From positions 1 through 58,277 of the forward strand of contig JAIRVP010000059.1 in NCBI GenBank assembly GCA_031253835.1: DNA of 58,277 nt, given 5' to 3'. Of the stretch, positions 17,062 to 24,995 are shown in pieces. The translations under genes and the position numbers were made by a program. The notes beneath the pieces are model-generated. The model was not told the DNA's origin. It saw nothing but the letters and a program-made list of their open reading frames with translations, and did not search any database. Position 1 is the stretch's first letter. Each line of letters starts with the position of its first letter. The DNA is from Burkholderia sp. Its GTDB lineage: Bacteria > Pseudomonadota > Gammaproteobacteria > Burkholderiales > Burkholderiaceae.

Positions 17062-17156
17062 CGCAGGCATCATCAGCCGGGCAAACCGGCGGTTGAGGGC
17101 CGCACCGCGCGCAACGCGCCGGGAACGACCGCAGGGAGGCATGCCATCTCCGCAGG
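17062..17156 (-). ncRNA. Fluoride riboswitch (crcB motif)
   Basis: On the minus strand the sequence reads GGAGATGGCATGCCTCC (about 17151-17135). This is stem GGAG/CTCC closing a loop whose GGCAT can pair with a later ATGCC. After about 40 nt comes AACCGCC, stem GCCGG/CCGGC, and GGCTGATGATGCCTGCG (ending at 17062). The order GAUGGCAU-CCUCC, AACCGCC, GCUGAUGAUGCC matches the crcB/fluoride aptamer, including its pseudoknot. Downstream, GCCTGCG (17068-17062) can instead pair with CGCAGGC (17039-17033) around an inner TCCTG/CAGGA helix, a plausible expression platform. The aptamer ends 85 bases before the CLC-F start. The internal loop between the two conserved blocks is longer than in the shortest examples. 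Confidence 0.9.
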
Positions 17157-17161
17157 CCGCC

Positions 17162-17191
17162 ATTGTACGCGACGCCGCGCATCGCCCGCAA
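17162..17191 (-). promoter_or_regulatory. Promoter of the fluoride riboswitch transcript
   Basis: On the minus strand, TTGCGG (17191-17186) and TACAAT (17167-17162) are separated by 18 bases. They place the transcription start about five bases before the aptamer. It lies between the wspF stop and the riboswitch, so the exporter does not depend on the wsp operon. Confidence 0.6.
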
Positions 17192-17210
17192 TCCGGCCGC
17201 CGGCGCGCCG

Positions 17211-18230
17211 TCAGTCGCGCAGCGGGCGCGTGATGCGCGAGATCAGCTGGGGCGCGATCCGCTCGAGCGGCAGGATCGCCGACGCCGCGCCGATCGCCGC
17301 GGCCGCCTTCGGCATCCCGTAGACGGCGCTGGTCGCCTCGTCCTGCGCGATCGTGTAGCAGCCCTTCGCGCGCATCGCCTTCAGGCCGAGCGCGCCGTCG
17401 CGCCCCATGCCCGTCAGCAGCACGCCGAGCGCGTCGCCCTGCCAGCCGTCCGCGACGCTGTTGAAGAACACGTCGATCGACGGCCGGTACGGCGTCTCGA
17501 CCGGATGCTGCGTATAGCCGAGCACGCCGCGCGGCGACAGGGTCAGGTGATCGTTGGTGGCCGCGAGCAGCACCTCGCCGGCCTGCGGCACGCTGCCCTG
17601 CCGCGCGACGCGCACCGGCAGCCGCGTATAGCCGTCGAGCCACTCGGCCATCCCGTACGCGAACGCCTGGTCGACGTGCTGGACGATCACGAGCGCGGCC
17701 GGGAAATCGGCCGGCAGCGCGCGCAGCAGCGCGGTGAGCGCGGTCGGCCCGCCCGCCGACGCGCCGATCGCGACGAGCGTCGGCTGGCCGCGCGCGGGCG
17801 CCGGCCCCGGCGGTACCAGTGCCGCGGTCCGGCTTTCGAGCAGCCGGCCGATCTGGTCGATCTTCGCGAGCAGCGCCTGCGGCGACGCATCGGTCGACAA
17901 CCCGAGCGCGAGCGTCGGCGTGTCGACCGCATCGAGCGCGCCGGCCCCCATCGCCTCGTACACCGACGACGTGTTCGCGCTGACGCTCGCCGTCACGATC
18001 AGGATCGCGCACGGCGCGCGCGCCATGATCCGGCGCGTCGCCGCGACGCCGTCGACCTTCGGCATCACGAGATCCATCAGCACGACGTCGGGCGGATGCG
18101 CGACGCAGAAATCCACCGCCTCGTCGCCATCGGTCGCGACCCACAGCACGCGGTGGTCCGCGCGCAGCGCGATCACGCGGCGCAGCGCCTCCACGGCCAG
18201 CGGCAGGTCGTTGACGATGCCGATGTTCAT
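17211..18230 (-). CDS. wspF: Chemotaxis-type protein-glutamate methylesterase WspF
   Basis: 339 residues. N-terminal receiver domain with phospho-acceptor Asp53 in LMDLVMP, a linker, then the CheB methylesterase domain with catalytic Ser in IGASAGGP, His in QHVDQ and Asp in GMGRDGA. It removes methyl groups from the WspA receptor. Loss of WspF is known in Pseudomonas to lock the Wsp pathway on and raise c-di-GMP. The ATG overlaps the wspE stop (ATGA), showing translational coupling. It is the last gene of the wsp operon here; a wspR gene, which follows wspF in Pseudomonas, is missing. Confidence 0.93.
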   Translation of the reverse strand: MNIGIVNDLPLAVEALRRVIALRADHRVLWVATDGDEAVDFCVAHPPDVVLMDLVMPKVDGVAATRRIMARAPCAILIVTASVSANTSSVYEAMGAGALDAVDTPTLALGLSTDASPQALLAKIDQIGRLLESRTAALVPPGPAPARGQPTLVAIGASAGGPTALTALLRALPADFPAALVIVQHVDQAFAYGMAEWLDGYTRLPVRVARQGSVPQAGEVLLAATNDHLTLSPRGVLGYTQHPVETPYRPSIDVFFNSVADGWQGDALGVLLTGMGRDGALGLKAMRAKGCYTIAQDEATSAVYGMPKAAAAIGAASAILPLERIAPQLISRITRPLRD

Positions 18231-20536
18231 CCTCGCGCGTCCCCGATCAGGTCGTGCACGGCATCGAGCAGCGCCTCGTCGTGGAAGCTGCTCTTCGCGA
18301 GGTAGTAGTCGGCGCCGGCGTCGAGCCCGCGGCGGCGATCCTCGTCGCGATCCTTGTACGACACGATCATCACCGGCACGCGCTTGAGCATCGGATCGCC
18401 CTTGATCAGCGTGACAAGTTCGATGCCGTCCATGCGCGGCATGTCGACGTCGGTCACGACCAGATCGAACGCATCGCTGCGCACCGCGTTCCAGCCTTCC
18501 ATCCCGTCGACCGCGACCGTCACGTCGTACCCGCGCTTTTCCAGCAGCTTGCGTTCGAGCTCGCGCACCGTCAGCGAATCGTCGACGACGAGCACGCGGC
18601 GGCGGCGGTCGGCGAGCGCGAGCTGCGGATCGCGCGTGAGCCGCGCGAGCTGCCCGCCGCGCACGAGCTTGTCGACCGAGCGGATCAGGTCCTCGACGTC
18701 GACGATCAGCACGGGGTCGCCGTTCTCGAGCAGCGCGCCGGCCGCGATGTTCTGGATCTTGTTCAGGCGGCTGTCGAGCGGCTGCACGACGAGCATCCGC
18801 TCGCCGAGGAAGCGGTCGACCGCGACGCCGTACAGCTCGGGCTCGCCGCCGACGACCACGACGGCCGTGCTGGTGCGCGCGACGTCGGGCTCGCCCGCGT
18901 CGAGCAGCTGGTGCGCGGCGACCAGGCCCGCGCGCCGGCCGTCGAACGGAAAATGCGGCTGCCCTTCGAGCACGTCGATGTCGTCGTGCGCGAGTTCGAG
19001 CGTGCGGCGCACATGCGCGAGCGGGAATGCATACGGCTCGCCGCCGACTTCGACGAGCAGGCTGCGGATCACCGACAGCGTGAGCGGCAACTGCAGCACG
19101 AAGCGCATGCCCGCGCCCGGCTCGTTGAAGATCCGCACCGCGCCGCGCACGCCGCGCACCATCTCCTGCACCGCGTCGAGGCCGACGCCGCGCCCCGACA
19201 CGTCGGTCACCGCCTCGCGCATCGAGAAGCCCGGCAGCAGCAGGAATTCGAGCAATTCAGGATCGGACAGCCGCGCGGCCGTCTCGTCATCGGTCAGGCG
19301 CTGGCGCACGACGGCCGCGCGCAGCGCGTCCATGTCGACGCCCGGCCCGTCGTCGATCACGCTGACGAGCAGCGAGCCGGCGCTGTGGCGGGCTTCCAGC
19401 GTGACGCTCGCCTCGGCCGGCTTGCCGCGCGCGCGCCGCGCATCGGGCGAATCGACGCCGTGGTCGATCGCGTTGCGCAGCAGATGGCCGAGCGGCGCGT
19501 CGAGCAGGTCGAGGATGTCGCGATCGACCTGCGTGCCCTCGCCGACGATCGAGAAGCGCACCTGCTTGCCGAGCGAGCGCGCGAGATCGCGGACGATGCG
19601 CGGATACGCACGCGTCGCGTCGCCGAACGGCCGCATCCGGCACTGCAGCGCCTCGTCGTACAGTTGCTCGGCGATATGCGTGCTGCGCCGCTCGAAGCGG
19701 TCGAATTCGTCCATGCGCTCGGCCAGCGAACGCTGCAGGTCGTTGAGCATGTGCCGCACTTCGTTCATCGACGCGAGCATGCCCGCGTCGAGATCGTCGG
19801 CGAATTGCTCGTACATCAGGTCGAGCGAACGGGCCGCATCGCGCTGCGCACGCTTCACGCGCAGCATCGATTCGGCGAACGGCTTGAGCCAGCGCGATTC
19901 GACCAGCGATTCGCCGGACAGGCTCAGCAGCCGGTTCAGCGTATCGGCGCGCACGCGGCGCATCGCGCCGGCGCCGGCCACGCGGCCGGCCTGCGCCGGA
20001 TCGGGCACCGAGCCCGACACGGCGAGCGGCGGCACCGCGGCGCTCGCGCCGACCGGCTCGTTCGCGGCGCCGTCATGGTCGCGGTACGGCATGACCGACG
20101 GCGGCACCGGCGGCGGCATCGCGGCAGTCGCCTGCATCGTCTGCGCGCCGTCGGCGCCCGTCAGCGCGGCCGCGAACACGTCGATCTCGGTCGGCGTGAC
20201 GGGCTGCGCCTGCGGATCGCCGACGCGCACCAGCAGGTCGACGCCCGCGAGCAGCACGTCGACGTGCGTGGCCGTCAGCGAGATCGTGCCGGCCTGCGCG
20301 GCGACGAAGCATTCCTCCATCCGCCCGGCAATGTCGACGCCGAGCGGCACGCCGACGATGCGCGCGGCGCCTTTCAGCGAATGCGCGGCGCGCATGCAGG
20401 CTTCGAGCGCGACGGAATCGGGCTCGCCCGATTCGAGCGCGAGCAGCCGCTCGGACAGCGCCTGGGTCTGCGTGCGCGTCTCCTCGCGATACAGCTCGAG
20501 CAGCGACAGGTGGCTCAGGTCGTCATCGCCGCTCAT
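18227..20536 (-). CDS. wspE: Hybrid CheA-type histidine kinase/response regulator WspE
   Basis: 769 residues. Domains in order: HPt with His52 in AHSLKGAAR; a low-complexity Ala/Pro linker; dimerisation and ATPase domain with the N-box HLLRNAIDHGVDS and G-box GRGVGLDAVQEMV; a CheW-like regulatory domain; and a C-terminal receiver domain with Asp696 in VVTDVDMP. It is the kinase of the Wsp array: it takes the signal from WspA through WspB/WspD and phosphorylates WspF and an output regulator. Its own receiver may be a phosphate sink or regulatory site. It overlaps wspD upstream and wspF downstream by four bases each. Confidence 0.93.
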   Translation of the reverse strand: MSGDDDLSHLSLLELYREETRTQTQALSERLLALESGEPDSVALEACMRAAHSLKGAARIVGVPLGVDIAGRMEECFVAAQAGTISLTATHVDVLLAGVDLLVRVGDPQAQPVTPTEIDVFAAALTGADGAQTMQATAAMPPPVPPSVMPYRDHDGAANEPVGASAAVPPLAVSGSVPDPAQAGRVAGAGAMRRVRADTLNRLLSLSGESLVESRWLKPFAESMLRVKRAQRDAARSLDLMYEQFADDLDAGMLASMNEVRHMLNDLQRSLAERMDEFDRFERRSTHIAEQLYDEALQCRMRPFGDATRAYPRIVRDLARSLGKQVRFSIVGEGTQVDRDILDLLDAPLGHLLRNAIDHGVDSPDARRARGKPAEASVTLEARHSAGSLLVSVIDDGPGVDMDALRAAVVRQRLTDDETAARLSDPELLEFLLLPGFSMREAVTDVSGRGVGLDAVQEMVRGVRGAVRIFNEPGAGMRFVLQLPLTLSVIRSLLVEVGGEPYAFPLAHVRRTLELAHDDIDVLEGQPHFPFDGRRAGLVAAHQLLDAGEPDVARTSTAVVVVGGEPELYGVAVDRFLGERMLVVQPLDSRLNKIQNIAAGALLENGDPVLIVDVEDLIRSVDKLVRGGQLARLTRDPQLALADRRRRVLVVDDSLTVRELERKLLEKRGYDVTVAVDGMEGWNAVRSDAFDLVVTDVDMPRMDGIELVTLIKGDPMLKRVPVMIVSYKDRDEDRRRGLDAGADYYLAKSSFHDEALLDAVHDLIGDARG

Positions 20537-21240
20537 CGCATGCTCCGTGTCACGGCGTCGAACAAACGATCATCGTCGAGCAGGCCCACCGACTTGCCGC
20601 GCCACGACAGCACGCCGCGCGACAGGCCGGCGCTCGCGCGCCCGACGGTCGCCGGCACGGGCACCCAGTCGGATGCGCCGAAGCGCAGCACGCCCTCGAC
20701 TTCGTCGACCGGAAACACGACCGGTTCGCCCTGGTGCGCGGCGACCAGCAGCCGCGTGAAACGGCCATCGCCGTCGCGGTTGCCGCCCTTGCCTGCATCG
20801 AGGCCGAGCAGCGCGCCGATCGAGATCGCGATGCGCAGCGTGCCGCGAATGTTGACCACGCCGCGCACGGCCGAATTACGGCGATGCGGCAGCGAATGGA
20901 TCGGGCGCGTGCCGGCGATCTCGCGCAGCACGCCGATCGGCAGCGCGAGCCATTCGTCGGCCACGCGGAACGCCAGCGCCGCGTGGTGCGTATCGCCGTC
21001 GTCGTCGCCCGCGCGCGTCGCGCCGAACGCACTGATCCGGCGCGTGGCGTCGGCCCGCTCGGCGGCGTCGAGCGGGCGCTCGAGCAGCTTCGCCGCGTGA
21101 TACGCGTAGACGGAGCAGTTCAGGCAGCGCAGGCAGTCGTTCAGCCGCTCGCACGAGCGGTCGCCGCGCGTGCCGATCCGGTTCCAGCAATCGTCGACGT
21201 CGATCGTCGTGTCGTCAATGGCAGCGGCGGCGCGGTTCAT
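20533..21240 (-). CDS. wspD: CheW-type coupling protein WspD
   Basis: 235 residues. An N-terminal extension of about 75 residues contains a short Cys-rich motif (CLRCLNCSVY, about residues 36-45, after CWNRIGTRGDRSC). A CheW domain follows from about residue 85 (ALAFRVADEWLALPIGVLRE to the end). It links receptor and kinase in the Wsp complex. Two CheW-like proteins (WspB and WspD) are normal for this system; the extended N-terminus is typical of WspD. ATGA overlap with wspE. It lies 46 bases downstream of wspC. Confidence 0.9.
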   Translation of the reverse strand: MNRAAAAIDDTTIDVDDCWNRIGTRGDRSCERLNDCLRCLNCSVYAYHAAKLLERPLDAAERADATRRISAFGATRAGDDDGDTHHAALAFRVADEWLALPIGVLREIAGTRPIHSLPHRRNSAVRGVVNIRGTLRIAISIGALLGLDAGKGGNRDGDGRFTRLLVAAHQGEPVVFPVDEVEGVLRFGASDWVPVPATVGRASAGLSRGVLSWRGKSVGLLDDDRLFDAVTRSMR

Positions 21241-21286
21241 GAATTCCTCTGGTCATCGCGGTGTCGGTCCCGTTCCCGTCGTCGTG

Positions 21287-22687
21287 TCAGCCGGCCGAGC
21301 GCCGTGCGCGCTCGAGCAGCCATTGCGCACCCGCGCGATCGCCGCCGACGTCGAGCAGCGTCGCGAGATGGGTCAGCGCTTCGTGGTGCGTGGGTCGCAG
21401 GTACAGTGCCTTCCGGTAGAAGTCGCCCGCTTCCGCGGCGCGCCCGCGCGCATCCGCGATCAATCCGTTCAGGTAGAACGCGTCGGCATGCGGCCCGACG
21501 CGCGCCGAGAACTGCGCAAGCACGCGCTCGGCCTCGTCGAATGCGCCCGCGTTCGCGAGCGCCTGCGCATCCTCGAGCGTCGGCGCGACGCCTTCGGCAA
21601 CCGGCGCGACCGCGTCGGCCGTCGCGACCGACAGGTCGGCCCGTGCATCGAAGGTGACCGTGTTCACGGCCGGCGGCGGTACCGCGAACGGCTGACGCGC
21701 ATCGCCCAGCCAGGACGGCGGCGCGACGGCCAGCACCGAGCGCGTCGCCGCGAGCGGCGCGACCGTGAAGCGCTCCGCCCGCCGGTAAGCCGCCGCTGCC
21801 GACAGCGGCACCGACGACCGGGCCGCGCCCGCGTCGGCCACCGTGCCGGCCGGTTCGCGATGAAACGCGAATGCCAGCGGCACGCGCGCCGAGCGCATCC
21901 CGTGCCGCATCGCGACGCCCGTTTCGGCCGGCCCGACGAACAGCATGCCGTCGTCGACGAGCAGCGCGTCGAGCGAGCGGATCACGCGATCCTGTGCGTC
22001 GCGGTCGAAGTAGATCAGCACGTTGCGGCAAAACACGAAATCGTAGCGAATGCCCGTCTCCGCGGCCGGTTCGACGAGGTTCGCGTGACGGAACTGCACG
22101 CATGCGCGCACGCGCTCGTCGAGCAGCCAGCCGTCATGGGCCGGCGTGAAGTACCGCGAACGAAACTCCGTCGCCGTCCCGCGAAACGCGTTGCGTCCGT
22201 AACAGCCGAGCCGCGCCTGTTCGATTGCGCGCGCGCTGAGGTCGATCGCGTCGATCGCGAAGCTGGCCGGTTCGAGCCCTGCATCGAGCAGCGCCATCGC
22301 CGCCGAATACGGCTCCTCGCCCGTCGAGCACGGCGCGCTCAGCACGCGGATCACGCGGCCGGGCATCGCGGCAAGCCGTTCGGTCGCGAGCCGCGCGAGC
22401 GTCGCGAACGCCTCGCGGTCGCGAAAGAACCACGTCTCGGGCACGACGAACAGCTCGATCAGCGCGCGCCGCTCGTCGGCCGATGCGTTCAGTTGCTGCC
22501 AGTACGCGTCGAGCGCTTCCGGCGTGACGGGCGGCCGCGCCGCCGACGGCAGGCGCTCGCCGTCCGCCTGCAGCGTATGCACGCGCTCCGTCAGCGCCCG
22601 CGTCAGAAAATCGTTGCCGAGCGAATCGGGGTCGATGCCGGTCTCGCGCAACAGCCAGCCGCGAAATCGCGATTCGGACTCTTTCAT
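21287..22687 (-). CDS. wspC: Chemotaxis-type methyltransferase WspC
   Basis: 466 residues. A CheR methyltransferase domain occupies residues 1 to about 275, with the SAM-binding region RVLSAPCSTGEEPYSAAMAL and the FCRNVLIYFD motif. A linker and C-terminal TPR-like repeats follow (about 360-460, AQALANAGAFDEAERVLAQF and related units). It uses SAM to methylate glutamates of WspA and so counteracts WspF. The ATG overlaps the wspB stop (ATGA). Family length for WspC is usually 420 to 470 residues. Confidence 0.92.
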   Translation of the reverse strand: MKESESRFRGWLLRETGIDPDSLGNDFLTRALTERVHTLQADGERLPSAARPPVTPEALDAYWQQLNASADERRALIELFVVPETWFFRDREAFATLARLATERLAAMPGRVIRVLSAPCSTGEEPYSAAMALLDAGLEPASFAIDAIDLSARAIEQARLGCYGRNAFRGTATEFRSRYFTPAHDGWLLDERVRACVQFRHANLVEPAAETGIRYDFVFCRNVLIYFDRDAQDRVIRSLDALLVDDGMLFVGPAETGVAMRHGMRSARVPLAFAFHREPAGTVADAGAARSSVPLSAAAAYRRAERFTVAPLAATRSVLAVAPPSWLGDARQPFAVPPPAVNTVTFDARADLSVATADAVAPVAEGVAPTLEDAQALANAGAFDEAERVLAQFSARVGPHADAFYLNGLIADARGRAAEAGDFYRKALYLRPTHHEALTHLATLLDVGGDRAGAQWLLERARRSAG

Positions 22688-23196
22688 GCGAACTCTCCCC
22701 CGTGGCCCGGCAGGCCGTCGAACAGGTACAGGCGCGCGACATCGTCGATCAGGTCGGATACCGACACCTGCTGCACGACGCCGTCCGGCGTATTCGCGAC
22801 GGGCCCGAGCCAGCGCGTGCGCGCGGTCGAGATGCCGCTCGCGTGGAATGCCGCGCGGTCGATCCGCATCGTCTGCGTCGCACGCTCGACGATCAGGCCG
22901 AGCGTGCGCTCGGCGCCGGTGTCGCCCGCGCGGTAGCGGACCATCACGAGCCGCGTCGAGCGCAGCGCATGCGCGCGCCGCCCGAGCGCCAGCATCGGCA
23001 CGTCGATCACCGGCACCGGCTGGCCGCCGCGCATCAGCAGCCCGGCGATCCAGTCGGGTGCGCCGGGCACGGCCTTCGTGTCCGCGAGCGGCAGCACCTC
23101 GTCGATGCCGGCCGCGTCGAGCGCATAGCGCTCGCCGTCGAGCTCGAACATCAGGAACAGCGCATGCGCGCCGTTCTGCGGATCGGCGCGCGTCAC
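22684..23196 (-). CDS. wspB: CheW-type coupling protein WspB
   Basis: 170 residues from a GTG start that overlaps the wspA stop (GTGA at 23196-23193). One CheW domain: ALFLMFELDGERYALDAAGI, then GLLMRGGQPVPVIDVPML and TLGLIVERATQTMRI. It bridges WspA and WspE. A longer frame upstream runs inside wspA in another frame and is not used. The four-base overlaps on both sides fit tight translational coupling across the operon. Confidence 0.9.
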   Translation of the reverse strand: MTRADPQNGAHALFLMFELDGERYALDAAGIDEVLPLADTKAVPGAPDWIAGLLMRGGQPVPVIDVPMLALGRRAHALRSTRLVMVRYRAGDTGAERTLGLIVERATQTMRIDRAAFHASGISTARTRWLGPVANTPDGVVQQVSVSDLIDDVARLYLFDGLPGHGGEFA

Positions 23197-24869
23197 GCGT
23201 CGACCTTGAAGCGCGACACGCTGGTCCGCAACTGGTTCGCCACCAGCGTCAGGTCGTCGATCGCCTGCGACGACTGGCGCAGCGACTCGGCCGTCTGCTG
23301 CGCGGCCTCCGACAGCTGCGACAGCGCCTGCGTGATCTGCTCGGCGCCGTTCGCCTGCGTCTGCATCCCTTCGTTGACCATCTGGAAGCGCGGCGCGAGC
23401 GTCTGCACCTCGGCGATGATCTGCGACAGCTGCCCGCCGACCTGCTGCACGTCGAGCATCCCGCGGCGCACTTCCTCGGAGAACTTGTCCATCCCCATCA
23501 CGCCCGCCGACACGGCCGACTGGATTTCCTTCACCGTCTGCTCGATGTCGTAGGTCGCCACCGCCGTCTGGTCGGCCAGGCGGCGGATCTCGGTCGCGAC
23601 GACCGCGAAGCCGCGGCCGTACTCGCCGGCCTTCTCGGCCTCGATCGCCGCGTTCAGCGACAGCAGGTTGGTCTGGTCGGCCACCTTGGTGATGGTCGCG
23701 ACCACCTGGTTGATGTTCAGCGCCTTCTCGTTGAGGATCGCGAGCTTCGCGTTCACCGAGCCGGCCGCGTCCATCACGCTGCGCATCGTCTCGCCCATCC
23801 GCGTGAGCCCGCTCTGGCTCACGCCCGCGAGCGTCGCCGACTGCTCGGCCACGCCGGCCACCTCGTTCATCGTGCGCAGCAGGTCGCGCGACGTCGCGAA
23901 GATCTCGCGCGAGGTCGCGCCGATCTCGGTCGTCGTCGCCGCGGTTTCGTTCGCGGTCGCCTGCTGCTCGCGCGACGTCGCCGCGATCTCGGCCACCGAC
24001 GTCGTCACCTGCAGCGACGACTGCTGCGCGCGCGCGACGAGCTCGGTCAGCTCGTCGGCCATCCGGTTGAAGCCCGTCTCGAGCGTGCCGAATTCGTCGC
24101 GGCGGCGCAGGTCGAGGCGGCGCGTCAGGTTGCCGGTGCGCATCACGTCGTGCACTTCCACCAGGCGCGCCATCGGTACGGTCACCGAACGGTACAGCAC
24201 GTAGCCGAGCCCGAGCGCGGACAGCAGCACGAACGCGAGCGCGGTCGCGAGCACGACTTCGGTGTCCTGCACGGATTCGCGGATCAGCTTCGCGGACTGC
24301 TCCGCGAACTTGCGGTTTTCCTGCACCAGCACGTTCGCGTTGCGCACGACCTCGGTCCACGCAGGCAGCGCCTTCGCGTATGCGGCGACGGCCTCCTCGC
24401 GCGACACGCGGCTCTTCTGCACGGCTTCGTTCAGCAGCGGCACGTAGCGATCGTACGCACCGCGGAACGTCGCGAAGCGCTGCCGGTCGTCGTCGCGGAA
24501 GGTCGTGCTCTGGTAGTCGACCGACAGCGACTCGATGTCCTTCAGCGCGTCGGAGATCTTCGCGAGATCGCGCTGCACGGTTTCGGACTCGGTGTCGACG
24601 AAGGTCGCCTGCTGCAGCAGCGTGAACGATTCGTTGACCGAACCGCGCAGCGACGACGCGAGGTAGACGCCGGGCAGCGAGTCGCGCTCGATGCTGACGG
24701 CTTCGCTGTTGATCGCGCGCAGTCGCTCGTACGACACGCCGGCTGTCACCAGCATCAGCACGAACAGCACGCCGAAGCTGAGCAGGATGCGATTGCCGAG
24801 CGTCAGCCGGGCAGCGCCGATCGTCGGATGCAGGCTTTCATTGGTCGCGCGGGGCGTCACGGTGGCCAT
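23193..24869 (-). CDS. wspA: Methyl-accepting chemoreceptor WspA
   Basis: 558 residues. TM1 at about 26-48, a periplasmic four-helix-bundle ligand domain (about 49-200), TM2 at about 206-228, HAMP, and a signalling domain. The signalling domain has the conserved hairpin NLLSLNAAIEAEKAGEYGRG and many Gln/Glu methylation candidates. It senses surface contact or envelope stress in Pseudomonas and Burkholderia. No strong Shine-Dalgarno precedes the ATG. A terminator-like hairpin lies between this gene and the kinase gene upstream, so wspA-wspF may have a second promoter. Confidence 0.93.
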   Translation of the reverse strand: MATVTPRATNESLHPTIGAARLTLGNRILLSFGVLFVLMLVTAGVSYERLRAINSEAVSIERDSLPGVYLASSLRGSVNESFTLLQQATFVDTESETVQRDLAKISDALKDIESLSVDYQSTTFRDDDRQRFATFRGAYDRYVPLLNEAVQKSRVSREEAVAAYAKALPAWTEVVRNANVLVQENRKFAEQSAKLIRESVQDTEVVLATALAFVLLSALGLGYVLYRSVTVPMARLVEVHDVMRTGNLTRRLDLRRRDEFGTLETGFNRMADELTELVARAQQSSLQVTTSVAEIAATSREQQATANETAATTTEIGATSREIFATSRDLLRTMNEVAGVAEQSATLAGVSQSGLTRMGETMRSVMDAAGSVNAKLAILNEKALNINQVVATITKVADQTNLLSLNAAIEAEKAGEYGRGFAVVATEIRRLADQTAVATYDIEQTVKEIQSAVSAGVMGMDKFSEEVRRGMLDVQQVGGQLSQIIAEVQTLAPRFQMVNEGMQTQANGAEQITQALSQLSEAAQQTAESLRQSSQAIDDLTLVANQLRTSVSRFKVDA

Positions 24870-24900
24870 GTTCGTTATGGGCTTTCTAAAATCAGCGTTG

Positions 24901-24936
24901 AAAAAATCCGCGCCCGCCTGCGCGCCGGAGGGCGCG
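24901..24936 (-). terminator. Terminator-like hairpin inside the wsp operon
   Basis: On the minus strand CGCGCCC pairs with GGGCGCG (24936-24930 with 24915-24909), loop of 14, followed by GA and six U. It sits in the 126-base gap between the REC-kinase gene and wspA and could attenuate read-through into wspA. Confidence 0.5.
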
Positions 24937-24995
24937 CCACGAGCGCATCGGGGTCGGATGCGGACGACGCGGCGCCGGCAGGCCGCGCCGCGAAA

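Noticed and set aside
18254..21100. Very long plus-strand open frame (948 codons) antisense to wspE/wspD
   Set aside because: It is Arg/His/Ala-rich, has no recognisable domain and results from the GC3 bias of the real genes on the other strand. The same applies to 22524-26039.
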